A stretch of DNA of 34,814 bases from a virus, in IMG/VR virus record IMGVR_UViG_3300022939_002825, positions 1-34,814 of that record; one strand, given 5' to 3'. This document shows, one piece after another, positions 30,140-34,814 of this stretch. The position numbers were made by a program, and so were the translations under genes. Position 1 is the first letter of the stretch; every line of letters starts with the position of its first letter. A model generated the notes under the pieces. The model was given only the letters and a program-made list of their open reading frames with translations, was not told the origin of the DNA and ran no database searches.

Positions 30140-30867
30140 GCCGTAGTCTCTTTTTTATACTGAGCAACCGCAACATCAAATTTATTTTTACGTCGTCCAA
30201 GCCCTTCTTTTGCTGAGTTAATCTTACTAGTTACTGCTGAAACATCAAATGGATCTGCCTTTCCTATGACACGATTTTCAAAATAATCAATAGCAATTTG
30301 GTTTATATACTCGTCATCAGCAGCAAGATCAGGATCCTCAACTAGAGTCATATCGCCAAACAATCTATCAGAAGCGTTGGCGTAATTCTCTTTCCCAGTC
30401 AGTTGGATCCATCCTCTGCCTCTGTATAGCCATCCGTCATCTCCGCCTTCGTTACCATTTTTGTTACCATATATATGTTTAGCTATAGCTTCTGGGCCAT
30501 CATTGGCAAGCTCTTTAGCTTTTTTCTCTGATATGTTTGGGAAGACTTCCCTCAGCCGTTCGGCGGTGTATTCCAAATTTTCCTCTTTGTGTTTAAAGTT
30601 TGAGCTTTCTACTTCACATTGGGTTACAAGTGCTATGATCCAAATCTCTCTGTCCTCCATATCACGCCATTTGTTCCTAGCCTCTTGAGCTAGCAATGCG
30701 GCTTGAGGATTTCTAGGTTTGTATTCGCCGGAGACTGAATCAAATTCTGATCTGTTCTGTTCTATTTCCTGTATCAGCTTCTTTGCTGCCTCCAAAAACT
30801 TTGGAAGGTGCTTGAACTGAAAAGGCTTCGGGGCTGCTGGTGCCTCCATCAAATCTGTAAGTTTCAT
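30136..30867 (-). CDS. GH19-type endolysin with capsid-targeting-like N-terminus
   Basis: 243 residues starting at ATG 30867-30865. A longer frame back to 31074 exists but runs through the divergent early promoter and is rejected. The catalytic domain (about 65-235) has the GH19 lysozyme/chitinase features: QCEVESSNFKHKEEN with likely catalytic Glu residues near 87 and 95, YGNKNGNEGGDDGWLYRG and RGRGWIQLTGKENY. It would cut peptidoglycan glycan strands. The N-terminus MKLTDLMEAPAAPKPF fits the shared targeting motif. A CTAAATA late motif is 4 bases upstream and no ribosome-binding site is seen. Confidence 0.87.
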   Translation of the reverse strand: MKLTDLMEAPAAPKPFQFKHLPKFLEAAKKLIQEIEQNRSEFDSVSGEYKPRNPQAALLAQEARNKWRDMEDREIWIIALVTQCEVESSNFKHKEENLEYTAERLREVFPNISEKKAKELANDGPEAIAKHIYGNKNGNEGGDDGWLYRGRGWIQLTGKENYANASDRLFGDMTLVEDPDLAADDEYINQIAIDYFENRVIGKADPFDVSAVTSKINSAKEGLGRRKNKFDVAVAQYKKETTA

Positions 30868-30871
30868 ACCG

Positions 30872-30878
30872 TATTTAG
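30872..30878 (-). promoter_or_regulatory. T4-type late promoter motif for the endolysin
   Basis: Minus strand TAGCTAAATACGGTATG. CTAAATA ends 4 bases before the ATG, which would give a leaderless or nearly leaderless mRNA. Confidence 0.5.
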
Positions 30879-30913
30879 CTAAAATTTTTTTCAAAAAAAA
30901 AATAAAAAAAGGC

Positions 30914-30941
30914 TTGACTTTTTCCTCAGGTGTGTTATAAT
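30914..30941 (+). promoter_or_regulatory. Sigma70-type early promoter
   Basis: TTGACT (30914-30919), a 16-base spacer and TATAAT (30936-30941) after a long A-rich (UP-like) stretch. A variant ACAGTTA follows 8 bases past the -10 box. Confidence 0.82.
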
Positions 30942-30980
30942 ATATTTTAACAGTTAGGAATACTACACACAGGAGAGACA

Positions 30981-31196
30981 ATGGAACATTTAGCAGCATA
31001 CGCAAACGTAGTGACGCCTTGTACAACAGATGGTAAGCAATTGGCATTTGGTGTGCTGGAGCAGACGAACACACTGTTTTTACACAATGACAGTGAAATT
31101 GCTGGTGCGCTAGGCAAAGTAGTTACAACAAAAAGCTGGGAAGGTTGGAAGGCAAACAGAATAAATGTTTTGAATAAAATTGAAATTAGGGGTTGA
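30981..31196 (+). CDS. Small early protein of unknown function
   Basis: 71 residues, start ATG 30981 with CAGGAGAG upstream. The sequence MEHLAAYANVVTPCTTDGKQ continues with LAFGVLEQTNTLFLHND and SWEGWKANRINVLNKIEIRG. No family is recognised. It is the first gene of the plus-strand early block, immediately behind a strong promoter and divergent from the late endolysin gene. Its stop codon overlaps the -35 box of the next promoter. Host-takeover roles are common for such genes but nothing specific is shown. Confidence 0.72.
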   Translation: MEHLAAYANVVTPCTTDGKQLAFGVLEQTNTLFLHNDSEIAGALGKVVTTKSWEGWKANRINVLNKIEIRG

Positions 31197-31220
31197 CATT
31201 TTATAAAAGTGTGTTATAAT
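31193..31220 (+). promoter_or_regulatory. Sigma70-type early promoter with leader hairpin
   Basis: TTGACA (31193-31198), a 16-base spacer and TATAAT (31215-31220). ACAGTAA starts 10 bases past the -10 box, and GTAAGC-AATTTA-GCTTAC (31234-31251) then forms a hairpin near the 5' end of the mRNA. Confidence 0.82.
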
Positions 31221-31281
31221 AACATTATAAACAGTAAGCAATTTAGCTTACATTATTTACAATAGCTAACAGGAGCTAGCA

Positions 31282-31539
31282 ATGGAAAAAGTAAAAGTAT
31301 TAGTAAGCGGCGAGAAGAACTTTATGGAACACGCACTGGCACTGGTGACAGGCTTTGGCGTTATTAGCACACTACACAATACTGAGGAGGATGAGAACGA
31401 TGAGTGGACAGAATTTGCTGAGTTTGTGCTTGTAGGTAGCAGGGACGACATTGATGCTAGGCTTGTTATGCTAGAGCAAATTGCTGCTGTAACTGAGAAT
31501 GAAGAAGCGTTTGGCGGAGAGCTAGGCGAAATAGAGTAA
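31282..31539 (+). CDS. Small acidic early protein
   Basis: 85 residues, start ATG 31282 with AGGAG 6 bases upstream. The ribosome-binding site lies in or beside a small TAGCT/AGCTA hairpin. The sequence MEKVKVLVSGEKNFMEHALA has a first-strand and helix pattern, then an acidic middle (TEEDENDEWTEFAEFVLVGS) and helical end. It looks like a small alpha/beta protein; an acidic DNA-mimic role is possible but unproven. It has its own promoter and ends before the next one. Confidence 0.72.
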   Translation: MEKVKVLVSGEKNFMEHALALVTGFGVISTLHNTEEDENDEWTEFAEFVLVGSRDDIDARLVMLEQIAAVTENEEAFGGELGEIE

Positions 31540-31557
31540 AAAAAGGTAAAAAAGTGC

Positions 31558-31586
31558 TTGACATTTGGCAGGCACTTTGTTATAAT
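31558..31586 (+). promoter_or_regulatory. Sigma70-type early promoter for the membrane-protein run
   Basis: TTGACA (31558-31563), a 17-base spacer and TATAAT (31581-31586). ACAGTAA starts 9 bases past the -10 box and a GTAAA-TAT-TTTAC hairpin (31599-31611) follows. No other sigma70-type promoter is seen before 33618, so it probably serves the genes up to 33086. Confidence 0.82.
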
Positions 31587-31627
31587 TAGAAATATACAGT
31601 AAATATTTTACACACACAGGAGACACT

Positions 31628-31810
31628 ATGCTCAAGCTGATCCACGCTGAAGAAGTTACTCACGCACTCGAGGCACTTTATTATAATGCGTACATGACTA
31701 TGCCTCCAGCAGGTGTTGATAATGTGACACTCATCAACCAAATGGTAGCTGATAAGGAGAAAGGTTACTCCATCCAGGACATTATCCGCTACATCTTCCC
31801 CAAAGACTAA
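31628..31810 (+). CDS. Small 60-residue early protein
   Basis: Start ATG 31628 with CAGGAGAC upstream. MLKLIHAEEVTHALEALYYN continues with helices (NVTLINQMVADKEKGYSIQD) and ends IIRYIFPKD. Soluble, helical, no recognised family. It is the first of a tight run of small genes. The next start is one base after its stop. Confidence 0.68.
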   Translation: MLKLIHAEEVTHALEALYYNAYMTMPPAGVDNVTLINQMVADKEKGYSIQDIIRYIFPKD

Positions 31811-31811
31811 T

Positions 31812-31970
31812 ATGGGATTCACATCGTTATTTTATGTATTCAGTCGAGGTCCCAAGCACTTCATCAAGACTGTGATAAATGTTACAATCTTCCTTGTGTT
31901 TTGGAAGTATGTCGGCGATCCATATTTGCTGCCAATCATCCAAGACTTTTTCCCAACCCTATTCAAATAG
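31812..31970 (+). CDS. Small 52-residue membrane-type protein
   Basis: ATG 31812, TAG 31968-31970. MGFTSLFYVFSRGPKHFIKT is followed by a hydrophobic span (VINVTIFLVFWKYVG) and PYLLPIIQDFFPTLFK. One transmembrane or membrane-surface segment is likely. It starts one base after the preceding stop, so translation is coupled. Function unknown. Confidence 0.6.
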   Translation: MGFTSLFYVFSRGPKHFIKTVINVTIFLVFWKYVGDPYLLPIIQDFFPTLFK

Positions 31971-31976
31971 GAGAAC

Positions 31977-32147
31977 ATGGATCTGAGGTATGATATTATC
32001 GAGTGTAACACACACGATAATATATATTACATCCTAGACAATGACACTGGTGTTATTGTACGGACCACAGACGATGCTGACACGGCTCGTTCTGTAGCAC
32101 ATGACTTAAATACCAATGGCGATAACTTCCAATTGGAGACAGTATAA
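31977..32147 (+). CDS. Small 56-residue acidic protein
   Basis: ATG 31977 with AGGAGA just upstream, TAA ending at 32147 where the next ATG begins (TAATG overlap). MDLRYDIIECNTHDNIYYIL continues with DNDTGVIVRTTDDADTARSV. Strand-strand-helix pattern, acidic, no recognised family. Confidence 0.62.
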   Translation: MDLRYDIIECNTHDNIYYILDNDTGVIVRTTDDADTARSVAHDLNTNGDNFQLETV

Positions 32148-32356
32148 TGGGCGGAGCTTTATTATTATATGCTGCTGTGAGCGTTTTCTTTTATGTAGTA
32201 AATGGACCACCCCCACCAGAAGGTTACACACACGACGATGTGTGCATACGATGCGGGGAGGATTATCAATGGATCTCACCTATGGACTCTGCCGTTGGCA
32301 ATGACTCATTTGATGAGAACGGAGCACCACAACAAATCATTATTGAGGAGAACTAA
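32147..32356 (+). CDS. Small membrane protein with a Cys pair
   Basis: 69 residues. A hydrophobic N-terminus (MGGALLLYAAVSVFFYVVNG) serves as membrane anchor, then a Pro-rich stretch and a CIRCGEDYQW segment (a CxxC that could bind zinc), ending in an acidic tail. Overlaps both neighbours by single bases (TAATG). Function unknown. Confidence 0.65.
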   Translation: MGGALLLYAAVSVFFYVVNGPPPPEGYTHDDVCIRCGEDYQWISPMDSAVGNDSFDENGAPQQIIIEEN

Positions 32357-32550
32357 TGGATAACGATTTATGGATATTGCTAGCGTATGGTATTGGAACC
32401 TTCGTTGGTATTATGCTTTGCGAGCTACGATTTGAGGAGCGTGTCAATGAGGTGCTCAGAGATCTCGCAGAGGAAGGCTTTATCAAACATCGCATCAATG
32501 ATGATGGCGATTTCGTTTTTATCAAATCTTCTAACAAAGAAGATAAATAA
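32356..32550 (+). CDS. Small membrane protein
   Basis: 64 residues: a transmembrane N-terminus (MDNDLWILLAYGIGTFVGIM) and a charged helical tail (FEERVNEVLRDLAEEGF) ending in a DGDFVFIK strand. GAGGAG lies just upstream of the ATG, which shares its A with the preceding stop. No recognised family. Confidence 0.65.
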   Translation: MDNDLWILLAYGIGTFVGIMLCELRFEERVNEVLRDLAEEGFIKHRINDDGDFVFIKSSNKEDK

Positions 32551-32576
32551 CCATAACTTCAGAAGTAGAACTTACC

Positions 32577-32795
32577 ATGTTTAAGATTTTATTAGGCGCT
32601 GTAATTGGCTCACTTGTAACTTATAATTTTATCCTCCCAAACGATGACTACCGGGAGACTTTTGAAGACTTCAATGACTGGACTACTGGCAAGATTGAAC
32701 AGCTCTTTGAGGATCCCCCTGCTACTGAGCAGATCCAAGAGGCGGCACAAGACGCTCTAGACACTGTCCAAGAAACCATTGAGGACTTGAAATAA
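32577..32795 (+). CDS. Small membrane-anchored acidic protein
   Basis: 72 residues: a short hydrophobic N-terminus (MFKILLGAVIGSLVTYNFIL), then a highly acidic amphipathic helix region (ETFEDFNDWTTGKIEQLFED, AAQDALDTVQETIEDLK). The ribosome-binding site is weak (AACTTACC before the ATG). A coiled-coil-type tail facing the cytoplasm or periplasm is likely. Function unknown. Confidence 0.62.
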   Translation: MFKILLGAVIGSLVTYNFILPNDDYRETFEDFNDWTTGKIEQLFEDPPATEQIQEAAQDALDTVQETIEDLK

Positions 32796-32810
32796 ACACA
32801 GGAGTATATA

Positions 32811-33086
32811 TTGATAGGCATTGACGAAGTGACGGCGGGTGTATCCTATGCTTGCCGTTTTCGTGTGGAAACAGTGCTGGATGAGAATGGGCGTCCAGCC
32901 AACCCACTATCCCCACCAAAAGAAAAAGGCACTTACGAATCCCTCGGCATTATTATTCAAAGAGACCTACCTAACCAACTAGTATTACTCAAAGACACAA
33001 GAAATTTTCAAGAGTATATTGTTTCATTTGGAGACATTTGGGATATAGATACTATTGAATGGGTTGATCCTCCCGATGAGGATTGA
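32811..33086 (+). CDS. Small beta-rich early protein (TTG start)
   Basis: 91 residues with a TTG start at 32811 supported by CAGGAG 6 bases upstream. The sequence (DEVTAGVSYACRFRVETVLD, then GTYESLGIIIQRDLPNQLVLLKD, YIVSFGDIWDIDTIEWVDPP) is a strand-rich small barrel of the kind common in marine T4-like phages. No function known. It ends just before the structured region at 33090. Confidence 0.65.
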   Translation: MIGIDEVTAGVSYACRFRVETVLDENGRPANPLSPPKEKGTYESLGIIIQRDLPNQLVLLKDTRNFQEYIVSFGDIWDIDTIEWVDPPDED

Positions 33087-33089
33087 CGA

Positions 33090-33182
33090 GTCCCCGGCGC
33101 TGGGTCCAAATATTCCTCTCGGTTAAAGGCTGATTGTTCTAGGCCGCCCGACGCCACCCTAACCTCCCAGTTCGCTGGGAGG
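33090..33182 (+). ncRNA. Possible structured RNA ending in a UUCG hairpin
   Basis: No ORF is seen. GGCGCTGGG (33096-33104) pairs with CCCGACGCC (33147-33155) in a 9-position helix with one mismatch and one G-U. GGC (33128-33130) can pair with GCC (33143-33145) inside. CCTCCCAG-TTCG-CTGGGAGG (33163-33182) is a perfect 8-bp hairpin with a UUCG loop. It is clearly more GC-rich than the neighbours. No T run follows, so a plain terminator is less likely. It could be an ncRNA or a processed 3' end. Class unrecognised. Confidence 0.45.
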
Positions 33183-33196
33183 CTTCGGACGCTATG

Positions 33197-33203
33197 CTAA
33201 ATA
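33197..33203 (+). promoter_or_regulatory. T4-type late promoter motif, plus strand
   Basis: ATGCTAAATAAAAATAAAGG. CTAAATA lies 16 bases upstream of the 33220 start and directly after the hairpin region. Confidence 0.5.
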
Positions 33204-33219
33204 AAAATAAAGGATATTT

Positions 33220-33609
33220 ATGATTGGATTTGTATTAGCATTCTTATTAGGATTAGTTGTGGCAGATCAATACAAGCCAGATTCTAGTCTTACCACATAT
33301 CAACCGTATCACGAAGAACATATCAATTTGATAGTAGAGAACACAAATGAAAAGCCTATTGAGGCTGTATTCATTTCAGAGACTAGCGAAGTGTATGATT
33401 GGAGCGATAATCAACTACAGAACTATAATAGTAATAAAACTATTTACGAAGGGCAAGCCATTATGATCCAAGGACTGCCATGTGGCTGGGATATGGATTA
33501 TGATATGAAGGTAACCTTTGCTCGTCAAGGAGATTCCAATAAGGAATCACAAATTAGGTATGCGGTACCTGCTCCTTGTGGGCCACCAATTTATTGGAAA
33601 GTTCCATAA
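33220..33609 (+). CDS. Secreted or membrane-anchored protein of unknown function
   Basis: 129 residues, start ATG 33220 with AAAGGA upstream. A hydrophobic N-terminus (MIGFVLAFLLGLVVADQYKP) is an anchor or signal peptide. The rest is a strand-rich domain with two Cys (IQGLPCGWDMDY and VPAPCGPPIYWKVP) that could form a disulfide outside the cytoplasm. Behind a late-type motif in an otherwise early block. No family recognised. Confidence 0.7.
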   Translation: MIGFVLAFLLGLVVADQYKPDSSLTTYQPYHEEHINLIVENTNEKPIEAVFISETSEVYDWSDNQLQNYNSNKTIYEGQAIMIQGLPCGWDMDYDMKVTFARQGDSNKESQIRYAVPAPCGPPIYWKVP

Positions 33610-33617
33610 AAAAAGGC

Positions 33618-33645
33618 TTGACTTTTCTGCTCAGTGTGTTATAAT
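33618..33645 (+). promoter_or_regulatory. Sigma70-type early promoter
   Basis: TTGACT (33618-33623), a 16-base spacer and TATAAT (33640-33645), with a variant AGCGTAA at the place of the ACAGTAA element. Confidence 0.8.
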
Positions 33646-33711
33646 TAGAACTATAGCGTAAGGAAACGAATGCGTGGCACGGACCTAAAATTTACAACAG
33701 CAGGAGACTAT

Positions 33712-34041
33712 ATGGCTACTAGAAGCAGAATTGGTATGAGGAACGCAAATGATACCTTTACTTCAGTATATGTTCATTGGGATGGCTCACCAGACACTCG
33801 TATGCCAATCCTAAAGGAGCATTACAACACGCCAGAGAAGATTGAAGAGCTTCTGTCACATGGCAGTATTTCATCACTCGCAGACTCCATTGAGGAGACT
33901 GTATTCTATCACAGAGATAGAGGCGAGGAGCTAGACATTCGAACATCAGAAACTCTACAAGAGTTTTATTATGATGCCTATGCTATGTCAGAAGAGTATG
34001 TGTATCTCTTTGACAATGGCGAATGGACAGTAAGAGATTAA
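33712..34041 (+). CDS. Conserved phage protein of the MATRSxIG type
   Basis: 109 residues if started at ATG 33712, which has an ideal CAGGAGAC. The 14-codon longer frame from 33670 (also with AAGGAA) is less likely, because the family as I know it begins MATRSRIG. The sequence has a strand-rich first part with VYVHWDGSPD, then a helical region (YNTPEKIEELLSHGSISSL). Proteins of this pattern are widespread in phages of many hosts, but their role is not established. Early promoter directly upstream. Confidence 0.75.
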   Translation: MATRSRIGMRNANDTFTSVYVHWDGSPDTRMPILKEHYNTPEKIEELLSHGSISSLADSIEETVFYHRDRGEELDIRTSETLQEFYYDAYAMSEEYVYLFDNGEWTVRD

Positions 34042-34049
34042 GGAATATA

Positions 34050-34415
34050 ATGGATTTTGACAAATACCTTATTGCGGCGGGGATCATGCCGTCGCCATCA
34101 GAAGAGTGGGACACCATCCACAAAGTCACACAAGCAATGATTGACACTCATCATTTGTTCTTGGGCTTTGTTGTTGATATGTATTTTATACATTTTGATG
34201 AGTATCCTGTCTCATTCGCACAGGGCTGTAATAGATTGATAGAGCACGATCCAAAGGCTATTGGATCATATGCTCGTGAGCTTGGCTTCTCTACAAAGGA
34301 ACTGAAGGTGTGTCTAAAATCCACACACTTCGATCATGTAGGAGTAGATGGACTCATCCGTAAGCTAGGTGAGATTGCCTCTACTACTGAATCAGGCGAA
34401 TTAGAAATTGAATAA
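34050..34415 (+). CDS. Unknown early protein
   Basis: 121 residues from ATG 34050, preceded by TAAGGAAT. A longer frame from 34023 overlaps the previous gene and lacks a site, so it is rejected. The sequence is helical: DFDKYLIAAGIMPSPSEEWD, a middle VDMYFIHFDEYPVSFAQGC and a DHVGVDGLIRKLGEIAS end. No recognised family. Eight bases after the MATRS-type gene. Confidence 0.68.
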   Translation: MDFDKYLIAAGIMPSPSEEWDTIHKVTQAMIDTHHLFLGFVVDMYFIHFDEYPVSFAQGCNRLIEHDPKAIGSYARELGFSTKELKVCLKSTHFDHVGVDGLIRKLGEIASTTESGELEIE

Positions 34416-34422
34416 AAAATGC

Positions 34423-34451
34423 TTGACAAATGGAAATAATCCATATATAAT
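34423..34451 (+). promoter_or_regulatory. Sigma70-type early promoter with leader hairpin
   Basis: TTGACA (34423-34428), a 17-base spacer and TATAAT (34446-34451). ACAGTAA starts 9 bases past the -10 box, and GTAAAG-TTTTTG-CTTTAC (34464-34481) forms a 5' hairpin. Confidence 0.82.
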
Positions 34452-34494
34452 TAGAAATATACAGTAAAGTTTTTGCTTTACATTTTTTCAACTC

Positions 34495-34509
34495 TAACCT
34501 ATGAGGTTA
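34495..34509 (+). promoter_or_regulatory. Hairpin holding the ribosome-binding site of the last gene
   Basis: TAACCT-ATG-AGGTTA, a perfect 6-bp inverted repeat whose right arm contains the AGG ribosome-binding bases 5 bases before the ATG at 34512. It could lower translation until opened. Confidence 0.45.
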
Positions 34510-34511
34510 TT

Positions 34512-34814
34512 ATGGCTGGTTTATTTTCGGTTGCTGGTACAAGCAGATTGAATGGCATTGTAAAAGTTCGCTTTGCTAACAACATTTACCAACGAACAAA
34601 GATTCTTGAGCGTGGCGGGCATACAGAGATCAACCTTTTAGAATACAAAGGACGCTTTACGAAGCTTCAGCTTTGTGAGTTCCTAATCAACCACCCCGCA
34701 TTCCAAGATGAAGAGTCACAGTCTGCTATCTTTAGATATGTAGCACAGAATGCCAAAGATAGTTATGATACATTCCGTGGCATTGCTTCCACTGAGGAGG
34801 CAGTTTTAGCTTAA
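34512..34814 (+). CDS. Unknown early protein
   Basis: 100 residues from ATG 34512 to the TAA ending at the last base. A longer TTG frame from 34473 runs through the leader hairpin and is rejected. The sequence MAGLFSVAGTSRLNGIVKVR is strand-rich, then ILERGGHTEINLLEYKGRFT and a helical half (KLQLCEFLINHPAFQDEESQ, FRYVAQNAKDSYDTFRG). It looks like a small two-part domain; no family is recognised. It has its own strong promoter and 5' hairpin, so it is probably made in quantity early. Confidence 0.7.
   Translation: MAGLFSVAGTSRLNGIVKVRFANNIYQRTKILERGGHTEINLLEYKGRFTKLQLCEFLINHPAFQDEESQSAIFRYVAQNAKDSYDTFRGIASTEEAVLA

Noticed and set aside
30868-31074. N-terminal extension of the GH19 endolysin ORF (69 extra codons)
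   Set aside because: It runs antisense through the plus-strand early promoter and the start of the 30981 gene. The start at 30867 gives the shared MKLTDL-type N-terminus directly after a late motif.
33087-33182. tRNA gene in the GC-rich intergenic region
   Set aside because: The apparent T-arm has a 4-base UUCG loop rather than 7 bases, and no acceptor stem or anticodon arm can be built.
33670-33711. Upstream start (14 extra codons) for the MATRS-type protein
   Set aside because: AAGGAA does precede it, but the known family start (MATRSxIG) and a better AGGAG site are at 33712. It may act as a leader, though not as part of the main protein.

Overview
The window looks like part of the genome of a large tailed phage of the T4-like (myovirus) kind, probably infecting a marine alphaproteobacterium. 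Evidence for a T4-like phage: many short AT-rich elements of the form (T/C/G)ATAAATA or CTAAATA stand just upstream of virion genes, as T4 late promoters do. There is also a PAAR spike-tip protein, class Ia ribonucleotide reductase with glutaredoxin, modular tail-fibre proteins, and a set of proteins with short N-termini resembling T4 capsid-targeting peptides. Evidence for the host: the phage carries a circularly permuted two-piece tmRNA gene, a form typical of alphaproteobacteria (also known in some cyanobacteria and betaproteobacteria). It also carries bacterial-type lipoproteins, PstS, Prs, an Nfu iron-sulfur carrier and YqgE/AlgH. Terminase, portal and major capsid genes are not in the window, so the assignment rests on auxiliary and late genes.

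Layout. (1) 1-3033, minus strand: an early-type block behind three strong sigma70 promoters, with three small lipoproteins or surface proteins, an adenine-N6 DNA methyltransferase and two small proteins. (2) 3042-6914, minus: a SleB-type cell-wall hydrolase, an 806-residue protein with a peptidoglycan-binding domain, and two small proteins. (3) 6920-7347: permuted tmRNA with a small ORF and a late promoter upstream. (4) 7344-14948, minus: PAAR, Hc1-like histone, Sm-like protein, glutaredoxin, NrdB, NrdA, a beta-helix tailspike, a PD-(D/E)XK nuclease and an Nfu protein. (5) 14956-21764, minus: a cassette of mostly unrecognised late proteins, many with a capsid-targeting-like N-terminus. It includes an adjacent pair with Pol-beta-type nucleotidyltransferase and DNA/RNA-ligase-like motifs. 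(6) 21764-23816, minus: Prs and PstS, the latter behind a Pho-box-like repeat. (7) 23866-24506: a plus-strand island of small genes closed by a bidirectional terminator. (8) 24659-28910, minus: three tail-fibre or structural proteins behind one arm of a palindromic divergent late promoter. The other arm points at a structured non-coding region (28913-29055). (9) 29078-30878, minus: a secreted protein, YqgE/AlgH and a GH19 endolysin. (10) 30914 to the end, plus: an early block of small, mostly unknown or membrane proteins behind five more sigma70 promoters.

How it works together: strong sigma70 promoters with a shared start-region motif would express the flanking early genes from host polymerase. 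Prs, NrdAB and glutaredoxin increase nucleotide supply, and PstS helps phosphate uptake during starvation. The central block then switches to T4-type late promoters for fibres, lysis enzymes, the tmRNA and proteins that appear to be packaged in the head. The most unusual items are the permuted tmRNA, the putative late ncRNA at the palindromic promoter, the capsid-targeted nucleotidyltransferase/ligase-like pair, and an A10 tract that could fuse two ORFs by -1 frameshifting. No tRNA gene, insertion sequence or CRISPR array was seen.
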